This document shows, piece after piece, positions 30,118 through 41,100 of a DNA stretch of 64,000 bases. Within the stretch, counting starts at the first letter, position 1. The number at the start of each line of letters is the position of its first letter. The DNA is taken from assembly GCA_001969505.1 (NCBI GenBank), contig LSSK01000093.1, positions 1-64,000 on the forward strand, in the 5' to 3' direction. Source of the stretch: Zancudomyces culisetae. Lineage: Eukaryota > Kickxellomycota > Harpellomycetes > Harpellales > Legeriomycetaceae. A model generated the notes under the pieces. That model saw only the letters and a program-made list of their open reading frames with translations, made no database searches and had not been told where the DNA came from. The position numbers were made by a program, and so were the translations under genes.

Positions 30118-32335
30118 AAGGTGCAGGAAGGAACTGAAAATTGACAAGTCCCTAATTACAATAAGCGAAAATGAAACAGAAAGAATAAACGCGTTACTTT
30201 CATCTTTGGATAAGGAATGTGTAATGAGTGAAGAATCCAGGAGCGGAAAGATCGAAAGTTCTGAAAAAGATACGAAAAACGCTGCCACAAGTTCTAAGAA
30301 AGAAAGAGAAATTAAAAGAAGGATTGCGAGGAAATTAGACTCTGGGTACAATGAAATTAGAGAGAAGTTTTTGAACGAAATCGAAGAAATGGATAAAAAA
30401 ATGCTTTACATACAAGAATTTGACGAAATTAATGAAAAAGAGAGATACATAATGAAAAAAAGTAAGGATATATCGAAATTATGTAAGGATGCGAGCAAGG
30501 ATTTTTTGAGACAAGATGGGTCAAATGAAATTAACAAAATCTCCGATAAATATGGACTCAAAGGGTTAGGACTTGGGAATGAACTCGAGGGCCAAGGATT
30601 GAGTTCAAACTTTGGTAAAAAGGCATCCATTTCTCATGAGGAAGAATCCAAACAGAATAATCAAAGAGTAAAGAGCACTACTGATGGGGAAGGCGACGTA
30701 AACGACGAGTCCCAGGATATTCGTGATTCTTTTATAGTCTTAAGCAAATCCAGTACAGATTTTGCTGAGACTGGGAGCGATAAGGAACAAAGTAAAAAGT
30801 ACAAGATTATCGATACGGAAAAAATGGGAATCGAGAAAGATGTAACTAAGGTCAATGAAGCGAACAACGGGAGCGCAAACACTAGCAAAAAAGTAGTGAC
30901 GCTCCAACAGTCTAGTACGAATGGTGGTACACTGGAAAATAGGCAATCTGGTAGAAGATGTATATATGATGACTCAAGCCAGTTACATAGTCAGGATTCA
31001 TTAGGTGATGCAAACAAGGTGGGAGATCAAAGTCATGAGCGAATTGGACGAGCACTTGAAAATTCATTCAAAAAGTTTAACAAACTATGCGAGCTTGTCA
31101 AGGGAAAGTCAGAATTACCACATCCACTTTGCATAGATTGTAGCGAGGAGCTTATGATTCTAATGGAACGCTTAGTTAGTGACAGTATTGAAGAATACAG
31201 CGAATATGCCGAGCTTCTGCTGGAAATGGAAAAAAATGATATAATGTCGGGAGTCGATGAAGATGAGCAGGTGGAAAGTATGGAAAAGGAGTATAATGAG
31301 CTCAAAAAACAACACGCAAATCTTCAAAAAGAATCAGAAAGCCTGGACTCGCATCTAAACAAGCTCATGGGGAAGATCGATGAATTGGAGTATGAAAATA
31401 CGGTGATATTGGCTAGAGAAAAACTCGCACTAGACAAAGAGAAAAATGAATTTGAGACAAGACTTGAACAACTGAACGAAGAGCTTTTAGCAACTGTAGA
31501 TAACTATGAGAAAGCCAGAACTAAGCTGAACGAGTTGCAGCAAACAAATGTGTATAACGACCTATTTTCCATAAAGTTTGAACTGGGGAGTAATCATGTA
31601 GTGGTGGGTACTATCAACGGGTTTAGGCTAGGAAGAGTTTCAGTACCAATGAATATAGCTAGATCCAACACACTGAATAGCCCGTTATCAAATAGTGGAG
31701 GGTTTGGTACTAGTGATGATGGAAATCCGAATCGAAGCATCTCAGTAAATAATGGGGTCGTTAGTTGGAACGAAATAAATGCAGCCTGGGGGCAACTATT
31801 GCTACTGCTTGTAACAGTGGCAAAGAAGTTAAACTACGAATTTAAGGATTATATACTAATCCCAATGGGATCTTATTCCCAAATCAAAAGGGTTTCAGAC
31901 GATAAGCAGATTCTTGAACTTTACGGATCAGGCGATCTTCATTTAGGAAGACTCTTCCAAAATAGGCGGTTTGATATGGCCATGGTTGCATTCTTGGGAT
32001 GTTTAAAGGAGCTATGTAAGTTTGTTGAAGTTCATAATAACCCGGGTTTAAGATCAATTTCACCAGCGTCCACCGCTACCAACTCGGGAGTTAATCCGTC
32101 TCCAAAGGGATATAGAACTTCGTTTTCATCTTCTTTAACCGAAAACCAAACCAGGGCTGTAAGGATGCCATACAAGATCAATGGTGATCTTATAGGAAAT
32201 GTATCTATAAAGATGCAGTTCAGTAATGATGAGACATGGACAAAAGCCTTGGTGTACACACTAGTAAATTGTAAATGGTTGTTGGCGTTTGCTTCTAAGT
32301 TTTCTATACCAGACTCTTTTAATTATATGTTCTAG
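30104..32335 (+). CDS. ATG6: Atg6/Vps30 (Beclin 1) autophagy and sorting protein
   Basis: Intronless, 743 residues, longer than yeast Vps30 (557). The N-terminus has the Beclin zinc-like pair CERCRKEL ... 'LKIDKSLI', matched later by 'HPLCIDCSEELMILMERLV' at about 340-360. Between them lies a ~300-residue Lys/Glu/Ser-rich, mostly disordered insertion. A long coiled coil spans about 385-480. The C-terminal BARA domain starts at 'NDLFSIKFELGSNHVVVGTI' and contains 'GRVSVP', 'EINAAWGQLLLLLVTVAKKL', 'DYILIPMGSYSQI' and 'DLHLGRLFQNRRFDMAMVAF'. It is a subunit of the Vps34 PI3-kinase complexes for autophagy and endosome-to-vacuole sorting. Identification is firm. Confidence 0.94.
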   Translation: MSKCERCRKELKIDKSLITISENETERINALLSSLDKECVMSEESRSGKIESSEKDTKNAATSSKKEREIKRRIARKLDSGYNEIREKFLNEIEEMDKKMLYIQEFDEINEKERYIMKKSKDISKLCKDASKDFLRQDGSNEINKISDKYGLKGLGLGNELEGQGLSSNFGKKASISHEEESKQNNQRVKSTTDGEGDVNDESQDIRDSFIVLSKSSTDFAETGSDKEQSKKYKIIDTEKMGIEKDVTKVNEANNGSANTSKKVVTLQQSSTNGGTLENRQSGRRCIYDDSSQLHSQDSLGDANKVGDQSHERIGRALENSFKKFNKLCELVKGKSELPHPLCIDCSEELMILMERLVSDSIEEYSEYAELLLEMEKNDIMSGVDEDEQVESMEKEYNELKKQHANLQKESESLDSHLNKLMGKIDELEYENTVILAREKLALDKEKNEFETRLEQLNEELLATVDNYEKARTKLNELQQTNVYNDLFSIKFELGSNHVVVGTINGFRLGRVSVPMNIARSNTLNSPLSNSGGFGTSDDGNPNRSISVNNGVVSWNEINAAWGQLLLLLVTVAKKLNYEFKDYILIPMGSYSQIKRVSDDKQILELYGSGDLHLGRLFQNRRFDMAMVAFLGCLKELCKFVEVHNNPGLRSISPASTATNSGVNPSPKGYRTSFSSSLTENQTRAVRMPYKINGDLIGNVSIKMQFSNDETWTKALVYTLVNCKWLLAFASKFSIPDSFNYMF

Positions 32336-32773
32336 ATTGATTTTATTTACATGAGCATTTTGTTCATGCCACTTTGTATACTGCGCCGATCCATGAATTT
32401 ACTAATGACACTGTTGCCCTTTTCTATTTTTTTAATAAACTTGTGTTGTACTTTTATCAGTCATGTTCAAAACATCAAACGAGTCGAATTGATTATCCTG
32501 TTCACGTTTAAAACTATACTTTCTTGGTTTATGAGTTTGTGGTTGATATGTAACACCAAAATCTTGTATATGCTCTTTATTAACGCAGTTGTTGTTAAAT
32601 TTTCATTGCTCTATCAAACGAAAATATAGCTAATAACGGCTTAGTTATAGAAAACCAATAGTAGCAAATGATATTGGTAATATTTTTTTGAAACAAAAAT
32701 AAAAGAAATAAAGGTGGTGAGAACAAACATATATACGAACGCATTCGTTCGGTAAATAAAATGGTAATAACAC
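32336..32773. other. Convergent 3' intergenic, ATG6 / GDA1
   Basis: 438 bases. A 92-codon hydrophobic ORF (32351-32629 plus) lies in the 3' flank with no resemblance to a family. I regard it as chance. Confidence 0.55.
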
Positions 32774-34282
32774 TTATGCTTTACAGTAGGCATGTGAGTT
32801 CAATAAAGCCAAAGAGGCTCCTAAACACCAGCCGGTTTCTATTCCATTGATCTTTCGGGTAGTTTTCAAATCCCTTTGGTCAGATACCCCAATTCCGTGT
32901 TTCAACAGAGTATAGATGTATGTCAAATCAAGACAATAGAAATCGCTGCTTTCAACTGCAGATTTGTGTTTTGAATCGGAAAACAAGTCCAAATCATGTC
33001 TACAAACTCGCTCTGCTACATTTTTTATGTCTGAGAGCTTAAATTGGTCAGAAACACCCAAAGGCGTCAAGAGATCATAAAAGTAGGAGAATACGTAGAA
33101 CGGGTTTTGGGCAAATGTCTGCTCAAAATTAGGCTGGTAGACACCATCAAACGCACATGGCTTGATTGTACACTCCTTTTGAACATTTAGGATCGATCTG
33201 GCAACATTTAGGCAGGTTTCGAACCCATTAGTGGTATTGGCTCCACCAATTATATTTATTTCGTTACGGTGCTTCTTGGAGTCTACTTTTTTCTCAAATT
33301 TTTTCGGGAAGCAAGGATGGCTAACCTTCATTCCTTCGGATATATCCGTGGAATCCGCAATATGCGCAAGCATCTTTTTACGCGACTCCATTAGTCCGTA
33401 TCCCAAATATGAGTTTTGATATATATCGTATGACTTCTCACCATAACCAAAGCTATGTTTGTGATCACCCTGATGCATTCCTGTATGCTTTTCTTGAGTA
33501 TTACTATCCTTTTCTCCAAAAAGCGGTTCAAAAACTATTTGTGCAGAGCCTCCACCCAGATCAAGTGTGCCTGCAGTTCTGACTTGCGCTCCGCCAAGTA
33601 GTCCCAAGAGATAGTTTACTGTTATCCAAGCAAAAACTCCCTCATCACGTCCGTCCATCACTGATACTGGCGTCTCTTCTTTAGCTATGACGAACGGATA
33701 TTTGGAACTCAAACGCGCTTCAATGGCCTGCAAGATAGCTTTGCTTTTAGCTTCTCCCAGCAGTCTTAACCCTGCTGTCGCTTTAACAGAGACAGGTGTG
33801 CAATTGTATAGATGTTTTGGAACGTTTTTCAATGCAGTGTCCATCAACTTGTCTAAACTTGCCGCAGCACCCTCTGCATCCCCGTCAAATGAAGACAACC
33901 CCGGTTTGGTTTCTTCAAAGACTTCGTCTTCAAGCTCCGGTTGAGTTTTGCAATAATTGAATTTATAAACATGGATTCGTGAGCCCGTCGAGCCCGCATC
34001 AAGCATCAATACGTACTGAACTAGTGGTCGACCAGGTGTAGGCATGTCGCAATGCTTGGAACTGACCAGTGTCTTTTCTCTCACACTTTCGCGTGTAGAA
34101 AGTAGAAACATAAGATATGTTATGGCCAATAGAATTGCCAAGATTCCGGGCATTCTGATGCATTTTCTTGTAAAAATGGCTCTCCTTCTGTTCTTTTTAT
34201 ATGCGATACTGTTGGTACTTCCATCAAGTACAGAGTACCCATCTCCGAAAAGGCGGTCCCCGAACTTTTTGATCGATTCCAT
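32774..34282 (-). CDS. GDA1: Golgi guanosine diphosphatase (GDA1/CD39 family)
   Basis: Intronless, 502 residues. Type II topology: short cytosolic N-terminus, then a signal-anchor at about 44-62 (GILAILLAITYLMFLLS). All apyrase conserved regions are visible: ACR1 'LMLDAGSTGSRIHVYKF' (about 92-108), ACR2 'KATAGLRLLG', ACR3 'DGRDEGVFAWITVNYLLG', ACR4 'TLDLGGGSAQIVFEP' and a C-terminal ACR5-like 'GWCLGASLALLNS'. The enzyme hydrolyses GDP to GMP in the Golgi lumen, supplying GMP for antiport with GDP-mannose and so supporting mannosylation. Intact, with a canonical start. GDPase rather than Ynd1-type apyrase is inferred from single-span topology. Confidence 0.93.
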   Translation of the reverse strand: MESIKKFGDRLFGDGYSVLDGSTNSIAYKKNRRRAIFTRKCIRMPGILAILLAITYLMFLLSTRESVREKTLVSSKHCDMPTPGRPLVQYVLMLDAGSTGSRIHVYKFNYCKTQPELEDEVFEETKPGLSSFDGDAEGAAASLDKLMDTALKNVPKHLYNCTPVSVKATAGLRLLGEAKSKAILQAIEARLSSKYPFVIAKEETPVSVMDGRDEGVFAWITVNYLLGLLGGAQVRTAGTLDLGGGSAQIVFEPLFGEKDSNTQEKHTGMHQGDHKHSFGYGEKSYDIYQNSYLGYGLMESRKKMLAHIADSTDISEGMKVSHPCFPKKFEKKVDSKKHRNEINIIGGANTTNGFETCLNVARSILNVQKECTIKPCAFDGVYQPNFEQTFAQNPFYVFSYFYDLLTPLGVSDQFKLSDIKNVAERVCRHDLDLFSDSKHKSAVESSDFYCLDLTYIYTLLKHGIGVSDQRDLKTTRKINGIETGWCLGASLALLNSHAYCKA

Positions 34283-36114
34283 CTTTGATCCCGTGTTTTT
34301 TTCCCCTTCTTTCCTTCAGCTTCTGATGCTTCCAAATATTTACAAATTTATATTATTTAACTGCAAAGTCGTTATAACGGAGTGCCTGGTAGAGTGCAAT
34401 GTGCAGTGATGAACCCTAAATAGAAATAAAAAATGGCCTAATGCGTAGATGTCAAATGCAAATTTCACTCCTTGTATCGCACTTTGCTAGTTTATGAGTT
34501 TTAGTTGAGCAAGAAAATTTTTACTGCTGAGGATGCTGTTTCGGTTGTTTGAAATTTATACTGAAAAGTTTAGTAGATAATGTTCGAGTTTTTTAAAGTT
34601 CCCAACATAATTGTAAAACAGGTTTATAAAACTATTGGATGTGATTTACATTAGCCAATAGATATAAGCATTTTTTACGCTTACCTAATGTTTTGAAATA
34701 CACGTAAAGTAAAATATGATAAAAGGCTAATTCGTAAAAACCATAGGCTAGTAAATTTAAATGAAAATAATTAAAGCCGATTATTTGTAAGCGAAATTGG
34801 TTAATTTGTTCGATTTACAAAGTGAAATAGCACAGTAATAAAATCGCTTTTCAGAAAGCCTCCCCATCTTCGTCTGCTACTCTTCGCAAACTAGCAGCAG
34901 TGAAGCCCTGATTTTCAGCAAGCAAACAAGACCGTGGTGGAGGGATAGTGTTTGTAATGGATAAGGGTATGTTGCCACAAAACACTACGTATTTGGTAAG
35001 CTAGGTACTGGGCATCTAATTTCTCTGCAATCATTTTTATTGGTAAATCAAAGGTATGTGAAATGGATGCATTTAAATGTGCATCAGACCCCCTCCCCCT
35101 CCCCAGTGTTCACATAAGTAACAGACATAGAGAAAGCTGAACCATAAAAGCAGCCTATTGGCAATAGGTATATAAAAAGAATCCCTTCTTGGTTAGCTTC
35201 AGTTGCACACTGGTGGGGCTATCACAATTAATAGATTTCGATAGTCCAGATGATATATAGCAGCCTTTGTGGCGCTCGGTTTAAATGTATAGAATGAGAT
35301 GAGATGTTATGCGTGTTGATTAATGAGTATATCAATAAAACACCGTCTAGTTGGATAACTGTTCTCAAAAAAAAACGACTGACAGGCTTCCTTTTGAAAA
35401 GTAGGAGCAAAGTACACACAATTCCAGGAATAAGATAATTTAATATTAGCACTCCTGCTCTTAGTAGTGCTGTTGTTTTCTATAAGCACAGGTACAATTT
35501 TCATGATGTCCTGGGTGGATGATTTAAATAAATATATAACCCTAAGTACACACCCACAAACACTTTGCTTTGTCAAATTAAAGCGTGTTCGATTTGATAG
35601 TATCCTGTTGCAATACTGGGGGGGGAAAATTACTACATGTGCTAGTAGTAATGCCTACTTTTTATGAAAAGGTCTATCAGCCTAGCGTGAACCAAAAGTC
35701 TCAAAGAGTTTGGTTTATTTTATACGGTATTATAACATATCACAAGAACCAGAGAAAATGTGAAAGCTAGGGTATGCAAAAAGCTCCAAACTCTATTAAG
35801 GTGAAATGTAGTGGATGCTCAATAAAACGATGTGGTTTACGCAATGTACATTTAAAGCAAGGTTATCTTTTACAGCTCTATAACTTATTGTCATCTCCTT
35901 TTGTATGCACACCACTTTGAATCACACATCTGTTCTCAAGTGGTAATCTATGTTACCAATAGATCTTGCCTAAATAGCATTGAAAATTGGTGAAAACAGG
36001 CATGAAAGATTAGTTCATTAATCAGATTTCCAATCTGCACAGAATGAGTGTTTGATAAAAATATTTAAAAAAGTAAAATCATTACCCTAGAATACGATTG
36101 TTGTAAGAATAATG
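34283..36114. other. Gene-free region upstream of GDA1
   Basis: 1.8 kb. Several overlapping 60-90 codon ORFs occur on both strands (35228-35770), none with domain resemblance. Contains a C-rich CCCCCTCCCC string near 35090. Nothing I can call. Confidence 0.55.
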
Positions 36115-36306
36115 CTAGATACCCTTCTCTATGACATCCACTTTTTGCATACTAACCTCCTCATCTTGATCCATGTAGTTTAGTTTAGATCCGCTACAGG
36201 GGAGAATTGACGGAGCACCCACCGAAAATACAATTGTAAGTACACCAAGATACAGTAGCCTGTTCGTTATCTTGTGCTTCTGGGATGCTGTTAGTGATCG
36301 AAACAT
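36115..36306 (-). CDS. Possible small single-span membrane protein
   Basis: 63 residues from a true ATG. A basic N-terminus (MFRSLTASQKHKITNRL) precedes one membrane span (LLYLGVLTIVFSVGAPSIL). A 'P-ILPC' motif and a short acidic tail (MDQDEEVSMQKVDVIEKG) follow. The layout (basic leader, one span, PxxLPC, acidic hydrophilic tail) resembles small fungal mitochondrial inner-membrane assembly proteins such as Coa2. That is a pattern impression, not a confident match. It is the only gene-like ORF in roughly 8 kb, and its amphipathic design makes it more credible than the surrounding ORFs. Confidence 0.5.
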   Translation of the reverse strand: MFRSLTASQKHKITNRLLYLGVLTIVFSVGAPSILPCSGSKLNYMDQDEEVSMQKVDVIEKGI

Positions 36307-39300
36307 TATTTAAAGAATGTTAGCATATTTGATTCGAAATCCCTCCGAAAAAAAAATAATTTATCTGAATTGTTATGTTGGGTGTATCTTTGAAAACTTT
36401 GTAAAGTTTAGTGCCATTTTTTAACCTCCAAAAAAAAATGATAACGTTCAAAAAAAATAAAAGATAAAAAATAAAAAAATATCAAATCCTAAATGGTGAT
36501 TTGCTTGCAGATAGCCATCCCCAAGTCACCTTTTTACATGAACTCATTACCCAAAACTTAAAACTGGCCATTTTACCTTTTGCAAGTTTTTTTTTTGAAG
36601 TTCAAGGTAAACCGTTAGTAAAAGCAACAAAAACCTATTCGCCTTCTATTCCCAAAATATGCTGCTCCTTTTAATTTGCCCTCGACATTTCAATATTTCT
36701 CCCCAAGCGCTACTGGAAATCATAATTAACCAACATCTGTCAAGCAAATTTTTACATCCAAGTTAAAGTCAAAACAAATCCCGGTGAATGTACAATACAA
36801 ACAATCTTGGGCATGTTTGTACGCAACTAAGTGAAAAAGCTGACAAATTGACGTCGTTAAGCTGATTCTCGACAAAAATACAGCCATTTAAATACAGTCC
36901 TGGTGTACTACTAAGAGAAAAGACAAAGGTGACACGGTACTAAAACATATCTAGTATCACATAATATCTCTGTATCTCCATCTCAAAATGTGGCACTTGG
37001 TTAGTTGATGGTTATATATTTCCCAACCATTATTTTATTCCATAAACTACCATTAACATTAACACAAGAATCAACATTATCATTTTCCTCCCTTTCGTTT
37101 GTTCATCTAATGTTGACTATATTTGATGCTTTTTTTTTACTATACCTTGACTAATTGTACAGGGATTAATTGGTGAAAAAAAAGTAAAATAAAACACCAG
37201 GAAAATCACAGTTCTTGTACGCTAATGGCGAATTTATTCCTGATTTGATTCGCATCACCATGAATTTGTCTATGATAATGTCTGTATATGTGTCTCATTT
37301 GCTATGAAAAAAAATAATCGTAAATACATACTCATTCTTTTCCATAACAGATGTCGGAGGGTGTACTGTCCACTGAATTAGATATACTAGACTGTACTGA
37401 TTACGGAAAAGTGGTGCATCTTGCTCATAAAGAATTCGAAATAAATTTATTATACAATCAGATAATACAATTTTTTTAAAGCGAGGTTTTCACTTACAAC
37501 TTAACTTGGTCAAAACCAGTTTATTTTATTTGAACCGATTATTATGTGTCCGCAAATAAAAAAACTTGTCACATTCAGCATCGATGGTCAATAATGTGGT
37601 AATATTGACGTAGATGTATAGGCAGCGGGTAGTCTACCACATTCTTGTTTTTTTTGTGTGAAGCTGGCAAAGGTTCAAGTATTCAAAACTAGTTGTTTTC
37701 ATATGGTACAATACACTACAGTGTGTGTAATCGTCTAGTAGCTTTTTTTCCCATATCCTTTTTTCCATATGTTTTATTGTGTGACAACAGAAAGAACTAA
37801 ATATATTCATGATCAACGGAATAGACGTTACACACAACACATCTAAATCCAGCTGTTGCGAGGGTTTTTCCAGCCTAGAGCTGTTGTTATAGATAGAAAG
37901 TCTAGGCTCTTGTAAACACAATATGGTCAATACTCTTTTTTTAGGATTATAAAAGATGACATAACACGGGCATTTAGTTTTTTCATTTTACCTTTTACAG
38001 CTGTATTTGTATCTTATAGTTTAATTACACGTTTCATACCACCTCCTCCCCCAAAAGGGTAATATTTTTTTGCAGAGTATTAGTGCACAAATAAATTAGA
38101 TGTGATGCTTTAGAGAACTCTATCCAAATAAGAGCGTTTGGATACATCTCAAAAAATTCGCTGCTAAAATTGCTTTTTCGCCTTTGGTTGTTGGGTGCTT
38201 TTCCATTAAAAATGTGCTGTTATCAGTGGAATCCATACATTCGTAAATTGGTTTTTCCTAATTGTTTACTACTCAAAGAAAATAGTCCTACCATGCATGT
38301 CATATATTGATGTACAATACACACAAATAAAATAAAATTTCAAACCATTTATTAAAGCTAAATTGTCACCAACACCAATTGCTGGTTTTTTCTAATTAGG
38401 GCTAAATATTTTTGACCAATTTGGGGTAAATTTATTGATTAGCAAATCCACAACCATTTTAGTGTTAAACTGTTTGTACACATACAAAATGCACAAAAAA
38501 GGCCGCTATAGATGTTCAAATCTAGTTTATCTCCATCAATAAGCGGAAGTTAGTATAATTGGCTAAAGCTGATTTATAGTCTATTCCATTATAAAATTTT
38601 TTTTTGATGAGTTATTAAAAAATTATCCATAAAACCTGTTCCTATAACAACGAATTCAATTTGCAGTTAAAAACGTTATAACTAAATTCGCTCATAATTA
38701 TGCTACACTACCCAATTAGGAAATTGCCAACTACAATATTAATACATCATATTGCTAATTTAAAACTAATCTGTATAAACATTAGCTAAATTTTTCAAGC
38801 ATCAGAAATAGGAGCCGGTAAAAGACAACTAAAAACGGGGCTTGATTAATAAGAACCTAGGATTTACATTCACAAATAAATATATAATGTAATCTAGTGT
38901 TGTGACATCATACGTGAAGTCAAGTTAAAATGTAATGCCGCAAATGCTTGCCTCCAAGATAAAAAAGAACCTTTGCAAATTACCAAATACACCAACTGTT
39001 GTTCCATCTCTAGAGTATTACTGACAGCTCACCATTTTTTTAAAAAACTATTGCAGTGGAATTAAGAAAATCTTGACAAATGATAAATTATAAATTTCTC
39101 ACGTGTAACTATGAACTGTAAAAGGGGAAAGAATAGGGTAAAAAAGTAACAAACACCATTGGTGCTATTTACATGTTAGCAATGAAATTTGTTCCATACT
39201 AACAAATCACCATTATGAATAAAGAAAGGCACAAGAGTCGATGAAAAACAAGTCCATTTTAATATTGCAGGACTATCAAACACACGGATACACCGAATTA

Positions 39301-39474
39301 AAGTACTCTAGCGAAACATTATTTGAACAATCAATATTTCCAAGACTTAATTGGATGGTGAACACCTGTATAAAATTGAATGAGCATTTTATAATGTTTT
39401 GGATTTAGTACGGGCCCCCAAAGATAAGATTCAGCTCTTTCCGAAAAAGTAAGTGGTCAAGAGTATTTGCCTAC
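36307..39474. other. Gene desert, left part
   Basis: 3.2 kb of AT-rich sequence with A and T runs. No ORF above 100 codons and none with domain resemblance. A short stem-loop GCGAAT...ATTCGC lies near 37227-37252. I see nothing else to annotate. Confidence 0.55.
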
Positions 39475-39629
39475 GAGAGAGGGGAGAAGAAGGAGGGAAA
39501 GGAGAAGGAGAAAAATAAGGAGAAAAAGGAGAAAAAGGAGAAGGACAAAAATAAGGAGAAAAAGGAGAAAAAGAAGAAGAAAAAGAAGAAAAAGGAGAAA
39601 AAGGAGAAAAAGAAGGAGAAAAAGGGGGG
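39475..39629. repeat. Polypurine tract (GGAGAAAAA-type)
   Basis: About 155 bases of almost uninterrupted purines on the plus strand (a few T and C breaks), built from GGAGAAAAA and AAGAAG units. Lys/Arg and Phe/Ser ORFs on its two strands are compositional. Such mirror-like homopurine runs can form intramolecular triplexes. Confidence 0.85.
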
Positions 39630-40200
39630 TGGATACATTTTTTTTTTGTTTTTCTGTACATATGACACTTCACATCCAGTTATTCACAGCTCTTTCCTCA
39701 CCTTATTTTGTACAATTGCACAAAATTATCAACCTATCATTAAATAATACATTTAAAGAATATATGAAGATATTTTACGCTTGTACATGAAATCAAATGT
39801 TATTGAGAACATTTAAGCAATTAATAAACATTACTCAACTTTAAAGGGAAATCTTTGATATGGGATTTGCAAACACTCAGTTCAATACCAGATTGTATTA
39901 ACCACACTGTCAAATGTGCGACAAAGTCCAACTATACGTCTCTATCTCACTTTACCTGAAATGGTAGTCTACAGCTACAGAATATAAGCTATAATTTTTA
40001 CTTGCCTATATCGGTAATATTTTGCTAAATTTGACTCAAAGCCCAGCTTTTAATGCAATGTATTCTTTTTGATTTTCACAACCGGATCGCTTTGACTATA
40101 ACAGTGAAAAAAATCACTAAAGTGTAAAATCATACTCTTTTGTGTAGATGAGTGTGTACCACTCTATTTTTTATCCGAGTCCATGAAAAGGGATAAGTAA
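39630..40200. other. Gene desert, middle part
   Basis: AT-rich, no ORF of note, leading into an ACAA-type simple repeat at about 40200-40225 and the minisatellite. Confidence 0.55.
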
Positions 40201-40374
40201 ACAAACAAACAAACAAACAAAAAAAACAATATTCAAACAAACAGAAAACTGTTTCAACAAACAAGAGTCAAACAAGAGTCAAACAAGAGTCAAACAAACA
40301 AGCACCTATACCAACACACAAGAGCCAAACAAACAAGCACCTATACCAACACACAAGAGCCAAACAAACAAGCA
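40201..40374. repeat. Minisatellite, 35-bp period (left of gap)
   Basis: An ACAA run and three 11-bp AACAAGAGTCA-type units pass into a 35-bp tandem repeat; the landmark AGCACCTATACC recurs at 40301 and 40336, and the next AGCA begins at 40371 at the gap edge. Copies are nearly identical. A 35-bp period is not divisible by three, so minus-strand ORFs reading through it are not protein repeats. Confidence 0.85.
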
Positions 40375-41037
40375 NNNNNNNNNNNNNNNNNNNNNNNNNN
40401 NNNNNNNNNNNNNNNNNNNNNNNNNNNNNNNNNNNNNNNNNNNNNNNNNNNNNNNNNNNNNNNNNNNNNNNNNNNNNNNNNNNNNNNNNNNNNNNNNNNN
40501 NNNNNNNNNNNNNNNNNNNNNNNNNNNNNNNNNNNNNNNNNNNNNNNNNNNNNNNNNNNNNNNNNNNNNNNNNNNNNNNNNNNNNNNNNNNNNNNNNNNN
40601 NNNNNNNNNNNNNNNNNNNNNNNNNNNNNNNNNNNNNNNNNNNNNNNNNNNNNNNNNNNNNNNNNNNNNNNNNNNNNNNNNNNNNNNNNNNNNNNNNNNN
40701 NNNNNNNNNNNNNNNNNNNNNNNNNNNNNNNNNNNNNNNNNNNNNNNNNNNNNNNNNNNNNNNNNNNNNNNNNNNNNNNNNNNNNNNNNNNNNNNNNNNN
40801 NNNNNNNNNNNNNNNNNNNNNNNNNNNNNNNNNNNNNNNNNNNNNNNNNNNNNNNNNNNNNNNNNNNNNNNNNNNNNNNNNNNNNNNNNNNNNNNNNNNN
40901 NNNNNNNNNNNNNNNNNNNNNNNNNNNNNNNNNNNNNNNNNNNNNNNNNNNNNNNNNNNNNNNNNNNNNNNNNNNNNNNNNNNNNNNNNNNNNNNNNNNN
41001 NNNNNNNNNNNNNNNNNNNNNNNNNNNNNNNNNNNNN
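40375..41037. other. Assembly gap (663 N)
   Basis: All bases are N. The same repeat flanks both sides, so the gap almost certainly reflects an unresolved minisatellite. True length may differ. Confidence 0.98.
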
Positions 41038-41100
41038 AAACAAGCATTCATACCAACAAACAAGAGCCAAAAAAACAAGCACCTAGATGAACAAACAAAC
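41038..41100. repeat. Minisatellite, degenerate right end
   Basis: Sequence continues the AACAAGCA...ATACCAACA...CAAGAGCC pattern with point differences (CATTCATACC for CACCTATACC), then decays into CAAACA runs. This is the variant edge of the array seen left of the gap. Confidence 0.8.

Noticed and set aside
39467-39790. Arg/Lys-rich ORF and its Phe/Ser-rich antisense
   Set aside because: Produced by the polypurine tract; no start context or domain.
40268-41082. Long minus-strand ORFs of about 250 codons
   Set aside because: They run through 663 N and a 35-bp repeat whose period is not a multiple of three; artefacts of the gap.
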